Source: Streptomyces longispororuber (lineage in GTDB: Bacteria; Actinomycetota; Actinomycetes; Streptomycetales; Streptomycetaceae). Taken from it: a stretch of DNA of 39,276 nucleotides. The stretch lies in assembly GCF_024448165.1 (NCBI RefSeq), contig NZ_JAMOLN010000085.1, forward strand, positions 1-39,276, read 5' to 3'. The first letter of the stretch is position 1. Every line of letters starts with the position of its first letter. Shown here piece after piece: positions 14,048 through 22,224 of the stretch. The notes under the pieces were generated by a model that did no database searches, had not been told where the DNA came from, and was given only the letters and a program-made list of their open reading frames with translations. The translations under genes were made by a program, and so were the position numbers.

Positions 14048-14869
14048 GTGCGCGCCTCCCTCATCCAGATCGCAGTAAACGAGGACGAATCGGTCAATGA
14101 GCGTCGGGAGCGCGTGAGTTCGCTGGTGCGCGAACAAGCCGGATCCGCCGACCTCGTCGTGCTCCCCGAGCTGTGGCCGACGGGCGCCTTCGCCTACGAG
14201 CTGTTCGCCGAGGAGGCCGAGCCGCTGGAGGGGCCGACCTTCCGGGCGATGGCGAAGGCGGCGCGCGACGCGGGGGTGTGGCTGCACGCCGGGTCGATCC
14301 CGGAGCGGGCGGCGTCCGACGGCGGCTCCGCCGCGGGGGACGGCCCGCTCTACAACACCGCGCTGGTCTTCTCCCCCGACGGGGAACTCGCCGCCGCCTA
14401 CCGCAAGATCCACCGCTTCGGCTTCGACAAGGGCGAGGCCGTGCTGATGAGCGCGGGCGACGAGCTGGTGACCGTACGGCTGCCGGAGACCACGCTCGGC
14501 GTGACGACCTGCTACGACCTGCGCTTCCCCGAGCTGTACCGGGGCCTGGTCGACCGGGGCGCGGAGACGCTCGTGGTGTCGGCGGGCTGGCCGGAGCGGC
14601 GGCGCGCGCACTGGACGCTGCTCGCCCAGGCGCGGGCCGTGGAGAACCAGGCGTACGTGCTCGCCTGCGGAAGCGCCGGCACGCACGCCGGGGTCGAGCA
14701 GGCGGGACACAGCATCGTCGTCGACCCGTGGGGCACCGTGCTGGCCGAGGCGGGCGCCGGCGAGGAGGTGCTGCGGGTGGAGTTCGACGCGGCGAAGGTC
14801 GGGGTGACCCGCGAGCAGTTCCCCGCCCTCAAGGACCGCCTGCTGGGACTGGACGCGCCCCGCCGCTGA
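14048..14869 (+). CDS. Carbon-nitrogen hydrolase (nitrilase superfamily)
   Basis: The 273-residue cytoplasmic enzyme carries the Glu-Lys-Cys catalytic set of the nitrilase superfamily: Glu41 in VVLPELWPTGAF, Lys120 in AAYRKIHRFGFDKGE and Cys155 in VTTCYDLRFPELYR. These residues build the thioester mechanism that hydrolyses amides or nitriles. HRFGFDKGE and CYDLRFPE point to the Nit/omega-amidase-like branch, for which deaminated glutathione or related alpha-keto amides are known substrates; the exact substrate here is open. GTG 14048 begins the conserved MRASLIQIAVN strand, although no strong ribosome site is visible. It is divergent from the mycothiol-dependent gene and convergent with the LURP-one gene. 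Confidence 0.88.
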   Translation: MRASLIQIAVNEDESVNERRERVSSLVREQAGSADLVVLPELWPTGAFAYELFAEEAEPLEGPTFRAMAKAARDAGVWLHAGSIPERAASDGGSAAGDGPLYNTALVFSPDGELAAAYRKIHRFGFDKGEAVLMSAGDELVTVRLPETTLGVTTCYDLRFPELYRGLVDRGAETLVVSAGWPERRRAHWTLLAQARAVENQAYVLACGSAGTHAGVEQAGHSIVVDPWGTVLAEAGAGEEVLRVEFDAAKVGVTREQFPALKDRLLGLDAPRR

Positions 14870-14892
14870 GCCGGGCCCGGTCCCGGCCGGCC

Positions 14893-15393
14893 TCAGTCGA
14901 CGACGCCGCGCTCCTTCTCCGCGAGGTGGATGACGCACACCGCGACGGCGATCAGGAGCGCCGGGTCGGCGTCCTCGCGCACCACGTTCACGCCGTACGT
15001 GTCGCGCACGCGCAGCCAGCGGCGGGAGATCTCGGCGAGCAGTTCGCCCTCGTACTCGATGGCGAACTCGCGGTCCAGGATCTTCCCGCTGACGTCCAGT
15101 TCGGTGGCGCCGTCGGCGAGCCGGACGCGGTAGTGGTTGCGCAGCAGCGACAGGCGCTTGCGCTTGATCCGCGCCAGCTCCTCGTCGCCCCGCTCGATCA
15201 CCATCGTGTCGCGCAGGCTGAACATCTTCTCGTGGATGTCGATGAGGACCCGGCCGTCGGGCCCCTTCAGCTCGAAGGTGTCCCGCAGCCGCATCGCCTT
15301 GCCGTCGACGAGGAACGCCTTGCGGCCGTTCTCGTCCTCGATCCAGTAGTCCTCGCCCACGGCGAAGATCCGTTCTCGTACTTCGAAGCGCAT
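14893..15393 (-). CDS. LURP-one-related (DUF567/YxjI-like) protein
   Basis: The 166-residue product matches the LURP-one/YxjI fold, a tubby-like twelve-stranded barrel: YWIEDENGRKAFLVDGKAMRLRDTFELKGPDGRVLIDIHEKMFSLRDTMVI is a clear run of the paired strands, and the ending ALLIAVAVCVIHLAEKE is the central helix that threads the barrel. The family has no enzymatic role; phospholipid binding or scrambling has been proposed for tubby-like relatives. ATG 15393 gives the usual length; its ribosome site is poor. It converges with the amidohydrolase gene over 23 bases. Confidence 0.85.
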   Translation of the reverse strand: MRFEVRERIFAVGEDYWIEDENGRKAFLVDGKAMRLRDTFELKGPDGRVLIDIHEKMFSLRDTMVIERGDEELARIKRKRLSLLRNHYRVRLADGATELDVSGKILDREFAIEYEGELLAEISRRWLRVRDTYGVNVVREDADPALLIAVAVCVIHLAEKERGVVD

Positions 15394-15587
15394 ACGTCGA
15401 AGAGTGCCCGCAAGCCGCCGGACGAACGCGTGCCCCGGCTCGAAAGGAGCAGAGGGAATCGCGCTCCGTGCCCAACAGCCGGGAGAAATGGGCGAGTTCA
15501 CAACAATTCTCGATGGTGCGTGCAACCGTTCGAGGAACTGGTGGGTCACAAGGGGTGGACGTGAACTTACGACCGAAGGAACCCCCC

Positions 15588-17069
15588 ATGTCATACACAC
15601 GACTCCGGATCGCCGCACCGCTGGCCGCGGCCGTCCTCATCGGCGGCGGTCTCACCGCCCTGTCGCTCGCCCCGGCGCAGGCCGCGACGGCGGGCAAGGC
15701 GGACCGCGTGGACGACTTCAACGGGGACGGGTACGCCGACCTCGTCTCCGCCGCGCCCGGCGGCACCGTCTCCGGCAAGGCCGCGGCCGGCTACGTGGCG
15801 GTGACCTACGGGTCGGCGTCCGGCATCGACCCGGCCCGCAAGAAGCTGCTCTCCCGCTCCACGACCGGGGTGCCGGGCTCGGCCACGGCCAAGCAGTCGT
15901 TCGGCCAGTACGTCACCAAGGGCGACCTGGACGGCGACGGCTTCACCGACCTCGTCATCGGCTCCCGGGCCGCCGACGCGGGCAGCGTCATCGTCTGGGG
16001 CTCGGCCGCCGGACTGACCGGCGGCACCGCCGTCAACACCTACGGACGCTCCCCGCAGGCCGGTGACTTCGACGGCGACGGGAAGACGGACCTCGCCCTG
16101 TTCGCGGGCATCACCTCGTACGGCGACGACCCGGTCGACCAGCAGGCGGCCCTGTGGAAGGGCCCGATCTCGCGCGCCGGAGCCCCCGCGGCCAAGGGCG
16201 ACTTCATCGACAAGTCCCAGTGGTGGGGCTACACGGCGGACGGCGCCGCCTGCAACGACACCGACGAGTGCGTCGACGGCCCGCACTCCATCAGCGGCCC
16301 CGTCACCGCCCGCGCCGTGGGCGACGTCAACGGCGACGGCCTCGACGACATCGCCATCTGGGCGTACTACGGCGACGGTTCGAACGAGAACTCCGTGCTG
16401 TACGGCGGCAAGACGGGCTTCAAGAAGGGCTGGGCGCCCGGCTCGCACGGCTCCCTCGCCCTCGGTGACGTGGACGGCGACGGTTACGCCGACGCGGTCA
16501 CCGCGAACGGCGACGGCTCGAACGGCGACGAGACCGACGGCAAGGTGACGATCTCCTTCGGCACGGCCGCCGGCCTGTCGCAGAGCCGCACCCAGACGTT
16601 CGACCAGTCGCTGCCCGGTTTCTACGGCGCCCAGGAGGACGGAGACGCGCTCGGCTCCTGCATCTCCGTGGCCGACGTGACCGGCGACGGCAAGGCGGAG
16701 GTCGCGCTCGGCATCGCGGGCGAGGACTTCGGCGGCAAGACGGACGCCGGTTCGTTCGCGCTGCTCCAGGGCACCGCCACCGGTGTGACCGGCACCGGGT
16801 CGCAGGTCTACAACCAGAACTCGCCGGACGTCCCGGGCGTCGCGGAGACCGGCGACGCGTTCGGCGCGGCCTGCCAGCTGCTGGACCTGAACGGCGACGG
16901 GCACCGGGACCTCGCGGTGTCGTCCACCGCCGAGAACGCGTCCTCCGGGGCCGTCTGGGCGTTCCGCGGCACCGCGACCGGGGTGACCACGGCCGGTTCG
17001 GTCGCCGTCAACCCGACGGACCTGGCCGCGCCCGTCACCAAGGCGCTGCTGGGCAACCCGCTGCGCTAG
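15588..17069 (+). CDS. Secreted FG-GAP / VCBS repeat protein
   Basis: The 493-residue product starts with a signal peptide (1-32, ending PAQA) and then consists of FG-GAP beta-propeller blades. Seven calcium-binding DxDxDG-type loops are visible: DFNGDGYADL (43-52), DLDGDGFTDL, DFDGDGKTDL, DVNGDGLDDI, DVDGDGYADA, DVTGDGKAEV and DLNGDGHRDL. This is the architecture of integrin-alpha-like propellers, which mediate binding rather than catalysis. It has no LPXTG or membrane anchor, so it should be released. GAAGGA lies 7 bases before the ATG. The 194-bp upstream gap shows no sure promoter. The role is unknown; adhesion or carbohydrate binding are the usual guesses. Confidence 0.88.
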   Translation: MSYTRLRIAAPLAAAVLIGGGLTALSLAPAQAATAGKADRVDDFNGDGYADLVSAAPGGTVSGKAAAGYVAVTYGSASGIDPARKKLLSRSTTGVPGSATAKQSFGQYVTKGDLDGDGFTDLVIGSRAADAGSVIVWGSAAGLTGGTAVNTYGRSPQAGDFDGDGKTDLALFAGITSYGDDPVDQQAALWKGPISRAGAPAAKGDFIDKSQWWGYTADGAACNDTDECVDGPHSISGPVTARAVGDVNGDGLDDIAIWAYYGDGSNENSVLYGGKTGFKKGWAPGSHGSLALGDVDGDGYADAVTANGDGSNGDETDGKVTISFGTAAGLSQSRTQTFDQSLPGFYGAQEDGDALGSCISVADVTGDGKAEVALGIAGEDFGGKTDAGSFALLQGTATGVTGTGSQVYNQNSPDVPGVAETGDAFGAACQLLDLNGDGHRDLAVSSTAENASSGAVWAFRGTATGVTTAGSVAVNPTDLAAPVTKALLGNPLR

Positions 17070-17140
17070 GGCCCGCCCCGGGCGCCCCTACTGGCCCAGT
17101 CCAGCGGGCGCGGAGCCGGTGGTCCGCGTCTCCTTGGAGC

Positions 17141-18415
17141 ATGACCAAGGACGACGCCGAACTCGCCGCCCTCCGCGCCCGGGTGGCCGAACTGGAAGCC
17201 CGGCCGCGGCGGTCCCGGACCAAGTCCGCGCTCGCCGTCGTCCTGATCGTCCTGGCCGCCGTGCTCACACCGCTGAGCGCGGTGGCCGTCTGGGCCGACT
17301 CGATGATCGGCGACACGGACCGGTACGTCGCCACGATGGAGCCGCTCGCCTCCGACCCGGACGTGCAGCACGCCGTCGCCAACCGGGTCACCACGGCCGT
17401 CATGCAGCAGATCGACGTCGACGACCTGCTGAGCGGCGTCGCGCCCGACGACCGGCCCCGTCTGGAGAAGGCGCTCGGCGCCGCGGAGGGCCCGATCACC
17501 AGCGGGCTGACCTCGCTGGTGCGGACCACGGCCGAGAGGTTCGTGGCGAGCCCCGCCTTCGCCACCGTGTGGAAGCAGCTCAACCGGACCGCGCACGCCG
17601 CCGTCGACAAGGCCCTCACCGGCAGCGGCGACGGCGCCGTCCGGGTCAAGGACGGCGAGGTCACCCTCGATCTCGCACCCGTCGTCGAACGGGTCAAGGA
17701 CGCCCTCGTCGACAACGGCCTCGCCGTCGCGGCCCACATCCCCGAGGTGCACACCAGCATCACGCTGATGCAGTCCACCGGCACCCTCGCCAAGGCGAAG
17801 AAGGGCTTCCGCCTCCTCCAACTCCTGTCCTGGGTCCTGCCGTTGATCGTGGTGCTGCTCGTCGTCGGCGGTGTGCTGCTCGCCCGGCGCCGGCGCCGGG
17901 CGCTGGTCGGCGCCGCCCTCGCGATCGCCGTGGGCGCGCTCGTCCTCGGCCTCGCGCTGTGGCTGGGCCGCTCGTTCTACCTGGACGCGCTGCCGTCCGA
18001 CGTCTCGCGGCCCGCGGCCGGCGCCGTCTACGACACCCTCGTCCGCTTCCTGCGCACCGGCGTCCGGGTCATCGCCGTGCTCGGCGTGGTCGTGGCGCTC
18101 GCCGCGTGGCTGAGCGGTCCCGGCCGGTGGGCGGTCGCGGTGCGCGGCGGCTGGACCGGGGCGATCGGCTCGGTGCGCGACGCCACCGGCGGTGGCACCT
18201 TCGGGCCGGTCGGACCGTGGGTGCACCGGATGCGGACCTGGCTGAACTGGACCGTGGCGGCCGTCGCCGCCGCCGTCCTGCTCGCCTGGAACTACCCGAC
18301 GGGCGCGGTCGTCGCGTGGATCGCGGTCTGCGCGGTGTGCGCGCTCGCCGTGATCGAGTTCCTCGACGCACCCACGGTGCCCGACCCGCCCGCGGGCGTA
18401 CCGGCCGCCGGCTGA
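17141..18415 (+). CDS. Multi-pass membrane protein of unknown function
   Basis: The 424-residue product begins with a short Ala/Leu/Glu/Arg helix (5-22) that may form a coiled coil, then a membrane span (28-51), a large, mostly polar outer region (52-225), and a C-terminal block of about five spans (229-248, 255-275, 308-326, and two more after residue 355). The outer region includes DTDRYVATMEPLASDPDVQHAVANRVTTAV, a pattern I have seen in actinobacterial integral-membrane proteins without an assigned role. No catalytic motif, transporter signature or binding site is recognisable. GGAG ends only one base before the ATG, so that start is not well supported by a ribosome site. It may be co-transcribed with the FG-GAP gene, 71 bases upstream. 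Confidence 0.75.
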   Translation: MTKDDAELAALRARVAELEARPRRSRTKSALAVVLIVLAAVLTPLSAVAVWADSMIGDTDRYVATMEPLASDPDVQHAVANRVTTAVMQQIDVDDLLSGVAPDDRPRLEKALGAAEGPITSGLTSLVRTTAERFVASPAFATVWKQLNRTAHAAVDKALTGSGDGAVRVKDGEVTLDLAPVVERVKDALVDNGLAVAAHIPEVHTSITLMQSTGTLAKAKKGFRLLQLLSWVLPLIVVLLVVGGVLLARRRRRALVGAALAIAVGALVLGLALWLGRSFYLDALPSDVSRPAAGAVYDTLVRFLRTGVRVIAVLGVVVALAAWLSGPGRWAVAVRGGWTGAIGSVRDATGGGTFGPVGPWVHRMRTWLNWTVAAVAAAVLLAWNYPTGAVVAWIAVCAVCALAVIEFLDAPTVPDPPAGVPAAG

Positions 18416-18421
18416 GGCCCG

Positions 18422-18440
18422 CGGCCCGGCGGCCGGGCCG
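18422..18440. terminator. Short GC hairpin between convergent genes
   Basis: An 8-bp stem (18422-18429 with 18433-18440) closes a three-base loop between the membrane-protein gene and the convergent GNAT gene. It is short and lacks a U-tract, so the call is moderate. Confidence 0.45.
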
Positions 18441-18481
18441 GGCGTCCGTCGCGTACGGTCAGGCGTCCATCGCGTACGTCA
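18441..18481. repeat. About 20-bp tandem duplication across the GNAT stop codon
   Basis: The unit at 18441-18461 is repeated at 18462-18481, with one substitution and one single-base gap. The right copy codes for the last residues of the acetyltransferase (TYAMDA); the left copy carries the stop (TGA at 18461-18459) and then lies downstream. It looks like a slippage duplication of the gene end, as at 979-1010. Confidence 0.8.
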
Positions 18482-18902
18482 GGAACACCGTCTTCGCCCC
18501 GTGCCGGTCGTACGCGGCGCGCGCCCGGTAGTTGTTCTCGGCGGTGCGCCACCGCACGTTCGGCCAGCCCTCCTCGGCGGCGACGCGGCGCAGCCCGGCG
18601 AAGAGCGCGTCGACGGCGCCGCCGCCGCGGTGGGCCGGGTCGACGAACAGGTCGTCGAGGAAGCCGCGGGTGCCGCTGAGCGGGGAGTCCTCCGCGCGAT
18701 AGTGCGCGAGGCCGACCGGGGTGCCGTCCGCGGTGCGGGCGATCAGGCAGCGGGTGGCGCGGGCCGGGTCGTGGATCCAGGCCCAGGCCCGGTCGAGCTC
18801 GGCCTCGGTCAGCTCGGTCGCGTAGAACTCCCCGTACGCGGCGAAGAGGCGGCGCCAGGCGAGGTGGTCGCGGGACTCGGCGGGAGAGACGGTGACGGTC
18901 AT
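18459..18902 (-). CDS. GNAT family N-acetyltransferase
   Basis: The 147-residue product has the GNAT core: LIARTADGTPVGLAHYR (strands 2-4), LDDLFVDPAHRGGGAVDALFAGL with the acetyl-CoA pyrophosphate loop HRGGGA, and the C-terminal NNYRARAAYDRHGA motif B helix. It transfers an acetyl group from acetyl-CoA to an amine; the acceptor is not deducible. ATG 18902 is favoured over GTG 18923 because a well-formed promoter (TTGACG-N18-TAGGGT) places transcription start at or next to this ATG, giving a leaderless message. The AGGG of that -10 box could alternatively serve as a ribosome site if transcription began further upstream. Two CACTAG-centred boxes flank the -35, so a dedicated regulator is likely. 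It lies downstream of the GlxA-type gene on the same strand but appears to have its own promoter. Confidence 0.87.
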   Translation of the reverse strand: MTVTVSPAESRDHLAWRRLFAAYGEFYATELTEAELDRAWAWIHDPARATRCLIARTADGTPVGLAHYRAEDSPLSGTRGFLDDLFVDPAHRGGGAVDALFAGLRRVAAEEGWPNVRWRTAENNYRARAAYDRHGAKTVFLTYAMDA

Positions 18903-18909
18903 GGCCGTG

Positions 18910-18939
18910 ACCCTAAGGATCACATCGCACTAGCGTCAA
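18910..18939 (-). promoter_or_regulatory. Promoter of the GNAT gene, leaderless type
   Basis: On the minus strand TTGACG (18939-18934) is followed by an 18-base spacer and TAGGGT (18915-18910), both close to the streptomycete vegetative consensus. Seven bases separate the -10 from ATG 18902, so the message would begin at or next to the start codon. Confidence 0.65.
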
Positions 18940-18960
18940 CTCCTTTTTGCACTAGGGCAA
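18924..18960. promoter_or_regulatory. Paired CACTAG operators at the GNAT promoter
   Basis: Box 1, atcgCACTAGcgtcaa (18924-18939), overlaps the -35. Box 2, ttGCACTAGGGCaa (18947-18960), lies just upstream and is close to a palindrome (TTGC-N6-GCAA). The CACTAG cores are 22 bases apart, two helical turns, as expected for two dimers of a repressor on the same face. Confidence 0.5.
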
Positions 18961-19968
18961 TTAGGAGTGTTTGCCGGGTGCGACCGCCGTGCCGAACCTC
19001 CTGCGGTACGCCGACGGGCTCAGCCCCGTCTCCCGCTTCAGCCGCGCCCGCAGATTGGCGGCGCTGCCGAGCCCACTGCGGTGCGCCACCACGTCGAGCC
19101 GCTCCTCGCCGCGCTCGATCAGCCGGCACGCCAGCGCCACCCGCTCCCCGAGCAGCCAGGCCAGCGGCGTCGTCCCCAGCTCGGCGCGGAACCTGCGGTG
19201 CAGCGTGGCCGGGCTGACGGCGGCGCGGGCGGCCAGGTCGGCGACCGTGATCGGCCCGTCGAGCCGCTGCTGCGCCCAGGCGAGCACCGGCGCGAGCGAG
19301 GCGTCCGGCACCTCGGGCACGGGCCGCTCCACGAACTGCCGCTGCCCGCCGTCCCGGTGGGCAGCGAAGACGAGCCGCCGGGACACCGCGTTGACGATCT
19401 CGGCGCCGTGGTCGCGGCGTACCAAGTACAGGCTCAGGTCGAGCGCGGCGGCGCTGCCCGCGGCGGTCAGGACGTCGCCCTCGTCGACGTACAGGACATC
19501 CGGTTCGAGCAGCACCCTCGGGTGCAGCGCGCGGAACTCGGCGGCCCAGCGCCAGTGCGTGGTGGCCCGCCGCCCGTCGAGCAGCCCGGCCTCGGCCAGC
19601 GCGAAGGCGCCGGTGCAGAAGCTCGCGATGCGGGCGCCGCGGGCGTGGGCGGCGCGGACGGCGTCGAGGACGGGGCCGGTGCGCGGCACCACGTTGTCGG
19701 GGCGCCCCGGCACGATCAGGGTGTCGGCCGTGTCGCACGCCTCCAGGCCCGCCGCCCCGGACAGCGTGAAGAAACCCTGGTTCATGCGGATCCCGGCGGC
19801 CGGGGCGCACAGCGTCAGCTCGTACAGCGGGCCGTCCCGGTCCAGCTCGGGCCGGGGCAGCCCGAACACCTCCGTGGCGACGCCGACCTCGAAGGGGTTC
19901 ACGCCGTCGTCGACGAGGACGACGACCCGGTGCGGCCGATGCGGGCGGTGCGAGGATCCTTGCGGCAT
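18961..19968 (-). CDS. GlxA/FtrA-type regulator: DJ-1/PfpI domain plus AraC helix-turn-helix
   Basis: The 335-residue product joins an N-terminal class-I amidotransferase-like DJ-1/PfpI domain (about 14-185; VVVLVDDGVNPFEVGVATEVFG and the nucleophile-elbow sequence ASFCTGAFALAEAG with its Cys) to a C-terminal AraC DNA-binding domain (about 225-325; TVADLAARAAVSPATLHRRFRAELGTTPLAWL and the second helix-turn-helix ending NLRARLKRETGLSPSAYRRRF). Such regulators usually activate catabolic or stress genes; the DJ-1 part is thought to bind a ligand, not to catalyse. ATG 19968 lacks a ribosome site. It diverges from the cupin gene with only 51 bases between the two starts, so the cupin-NHLRC2 pair is a likely target, an inference from arrangement. 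Confidence 0.88.
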   Translation of the reverse strand: MPQGSSHRPHRPHRVVVLVDDGVNPFEVGVATEVFGLPRPELDRDGPLYELTLCAPAAGIRMNQGFFTLSGAAGLEACDTADTLIVPGRPDNVVPRTGPVLDAVRAAHARGARIASFCTGAFALAEAGLLDGRRATTHWRWAAEFRALHPRVLLEPDVLYVDEGDVLTAAGSAAALDLSLYLVRRDHGAEIVNAVSRRLVFAAHRDGGQRQFVERPVPEVPDASLAPVLAWAQQRLDGPITVADLAARAAVSPATLHRRFRAELGTTPLAWLLGERVALACRLIERGEERLDVVAHRSGLGSAANLRARLKRETGLSPSAYRRRFGTAVAPGKHS

Positions 19969-20019
19969 ATGCGATTTCTAGCACTCGTCGGGGCCGCGCG
20001 GCAGCCGCAGGATGACGGC

Positions 20020-20409
20020 ATGGAACCTGTCTCCCTGCCCAAGGCCCTCACCACCTTCGACGACCTGTGGAGCCCCCGCATCGTCACGACGGTCAACGAC
20101 TACGACGTCCGCCTCGCCAAGGCCGAGGGCGAGCACGTCTGGCACGTGCACGAGGACACCGACGAGTTCTTCCTCGTGGTCGAGGGCGAGCTGACGATCG
20201 GCCTGCGGGAGGCGGCGGGCGAACGCGCCGTGGTCCTGGAGAAGGGCTCCGTCTTCACCGTCCCCCGCGGCACCTGGCACAAGCCCCACGCGGCTCCCGG
20301 CACCGCGATCCTCGTCCTGGAGCCGACCGGCACGTCCTCCACGGGCGACGCCCACGACCCCGTACCGGACCACGTGGACTCGACGACCGGACACGCGTGG
20401 CACTCTTGA
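20020..20409 (+). CDS. Small cupin-domain protein
   Basis: The 129-residue product is a single cupin barrel. Motif 1 is HVWHVHEDTDEFFLVVEGELTIGL with metal ligands His42, His44 and Glu49; motif 2 is GSVFTVPRGTWHKP with His87. All four ligands are intact, so a bound divalent metal is expected. Proteins this size act as mannose-6-phosphate isomerase-like or small dioxygenase-like enzymes or as sensors; the substrate is not deducible. AGGA lies 8 bases before ATG 20020. It is followed after three bases by the NHLRC2-like gene, so the two are an operon, and it diverges from the GlxA-type regulator. Confidence 0.87.
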   Translation: MEPVSLPKALTTFDDLWSPRIVTTVNDYDVRLAKAEGEHVWHVHEDTDEFFLVVEGELTIGLREAAGERAVVLEKGSVFTVPRGTWHKPHAAPGTAILVLEPTGTSSTGDAHDPVPDHVDSTTGHAWHS

Positions 20410-20412
20410 ATC

Positions 20413-22215
20413 ATGAACGACTCCGCTCCCCGCCGTGCCCGTGTCCGCGCCCCCGAACTGGTCGGCAAAGGCGGCTGGCTGAACACGGGCGGCAAGGAGT
20501 ACACCCTTGCCGACCTGCGTGGACGCATCGTCATCCTGGATTTCTGGACGTTCTGCTGCATCAACTGCCTGCACGTCCTCGACGAGCTGCGCGAGCTGGA
20601 GGAGCAGCACCGGGACACCGTCGTGATCATCGGCGTGCATTCGCCGAAGTTCGTGCACGAGGCCGAGCACGCGGCGGTCGTGGACGCCGTCGAGCGGTAC
20701 GGGGTGGAGCACCCGGTCCTCGACGACCCGGAGCTCGCCACCTGGAAGCAGTACGCGGTCCGCGCCTGGCCCACGCTCGTCGTGATCGACCCCGAGGGGT
20801 ACGTCGTCGCGCAGCACGCCGGTGAAGGCCACGCGCACGCCATCGCCAAGCTGGTCGAGGAGCTGGAGGCCGAGCACGACGCGAAGGGCACGCTGCGCCG
20901 CGGCGACGGCCCGTACGTCGCGCCCGAGCCGGTCGCCACCGACCTGCGCTTCCCCGGCAAGGCGCTGCTGCTGCCCTCGGGGAACTTCCTGGTCAGCGAC
21001 ACGACCCGGCACCAGCTCGTGGAGCTGGCGGCGGACGGCGAGAGCGTCGTGCGACGGATCGGCAACGGCGAGCGCGGCTTCGGCCCCGACTCCTTCAACG
21101 AGCCGCAGGGCCTCGCCCTCCTCGACGAGCACACCGTCGTCGTCGCCGACACCGTGAACCACGCGCTGCGCGCCGTCGACCTGGCGAGCGGGGCCGTCCG
21201 CACCCTCGCCGGCACCGGCAAGCAGTGGTGGCAGGGCTCCCCGACCAGCGGCCCCGCGCTCGACGTCGACCTCTCCTCGCCGTGGGACGTCGCCGTCTTC
21301 GACGGCAAGGTGTGGATCGCCATGGCGGGCGTCCACCAGCTGTGGACGTACGACCCGGCGGCGGGCACCGTCGCCGTCGCGGCCGGCACCACGAACGAGG
21401 GCCTCGTCGACGGCCCCGGCGCCGAGGCCTGGTTCGCGCAGCCGTCCGGGCTCGCCGCGACGGAGGACCGCCTGTGGCTGGCGGACTCCGAGACGTCCGC
21501 CCTGCGCTGGGTGGACCGGGACGGGACCGTCCACACCGCCGTCGGCACCGGCCTCTTCGACTTCGGCCACCGCGACGGGGACGCCGGCCAGGCCCTCTTC
21601 CAGCACCCGCTGGGCGTCACCGCGCTGCCCGACGGCTCGGTCGCCGTCGCGGACACGTACAACCACGCGCTGCGCCGCTTCGACCCCGCGACCGGCCAGG
21701 TCACCACGCTCGCCACCGATCTGCGCGAGCCCAGCGACGCCGTCGTCATCGGCGACGACATCGTCGTCGTGGAGTCCGCGCGGCACCGGCTGACCCGGCT
21801 GCGGCTGCCCGAGGAGGCCGTCCGCGTCGAGTCCGTCGCCCACCGCACGCAGCGCTCCGCGACCGAGGTCGCGGGTGGCAAGCTCCGGCTCGACGTCATC
21901 TTCCAGGCGCCGGCCGGGCAGAAGCTCGACACCCGCTACGGGCCCTCGACCCGGCTGCTCGTCTCGGCGACGCCGCCCGAGCTGCTGGCCGCCGGTGACG
22001 GCGCGGGCACCGAACTCGCCCGTGAGCTGGTCCTGAACCCGGCCGTGCCGGAGGGCGTGCTGCATGTCTCGGCGATGGCCGCGTCCTGCGACGACGACCT
22101 TGCCAACGAGTACCCGGCGTGCCACGTCCACCAGCAGGACTGGGGCGTCCCGGTCCGCGTCGCCGAGGGCGGGGCGGACCGGCTGCCGCTGGTGCTCGCC
22201 GGGATGGACTCCTGA
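20413..22215 (+). CDS. NHLRC2-like protein: thioredoxin-like domain plus NHL beta-propeller
   Basis: The 600-residue product has an N-terminal thioredoxin-like domain (about 13-160) with the distinctive Cys48-Cys49-Ile-Asn-Cys52 motif in WTFCCINC, a six-bladed NHL propeller (about 165-470; repeated FNEPQGLALL, LSSPWDVAVF, FAQPSGLAA, FQHPLGVTAL segments, each followed by DT.NHALR-type strands), and a C-terminal beta-sandwich (about 490-600). This domain order is that of NHLRC2, conserved from bacteria to animals and essential in mammals, whose biochemical role is still poorly known. No signal peptide is present, so it is cytoplasmic. The extra Cys beside the usual CxxC makes it unlike classical thioredoxins. 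It is probably translated with the cupin gene three bases upstream. Confidence 0.9.
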   Translation: MNDSAPRRARVRAPELVGKGGWLNTGGKEYTLADLRGRIVILDFWTFCCINCLHVLDELRELEEQHRDTVVIIGVHSPKFVHEAEHAAVVDAVERYGVEHPVLDDPELATWKQYAVRAWPTLVVIDPEGYVVAQHAGEGHAHAIAKLVEELEAEHDAKGTLRRGDGPYVAPEPVATDLRFPGKALLLPSGNFLVSDTTRHQLVELAADGESVVRRIGNGERGFGPDSFNEPQGLALLDEHTVVVADTVNHALRAVDLASGAVRTLAGTGKQWWQGSPTSGPALDVDLSSPWDVAVFDGKVWIAMAGVHQLWTYDPAAGTVAVAAGTTNEGLVDGPGAEAWFAQPSGLAATEDRLWLADSETSALRWVDRDGTVHTAVGTGLFDFGHRDGDAGQALFQHPLGVTALPDGSVAVADTYNHALRRFDPATGQVTTLATDLREPSDAVVIGDDIVVVESARHRLTRLRLPEEAVRVESVAHRTQRSATEVAGGKLRLDVIFQAPAGQKLDTRYGPSTRLLVSATPPELLAAGDGAGTELARELVLNPAVPEGVLHVSAMAASCDDDLANEYPACHVHQQDWGVPVRVAEGGADRLPLVLAGMDS

Positions 22216-22224
22216 GAAGCGGGA

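Noticed and set aside
14017..14049. Promoter TTGACG with TAGTGT before the amidohydrolase gene
   Set aside because: The spacer would be 21 bases and the start site would fall inside the coding region.
13879..14097. N-terminal extension of the mycothiol-dependent protein
   Set aside because: It would run through the divergent promoter region and into the amidohydrolase gene. The added residues are not family-like.
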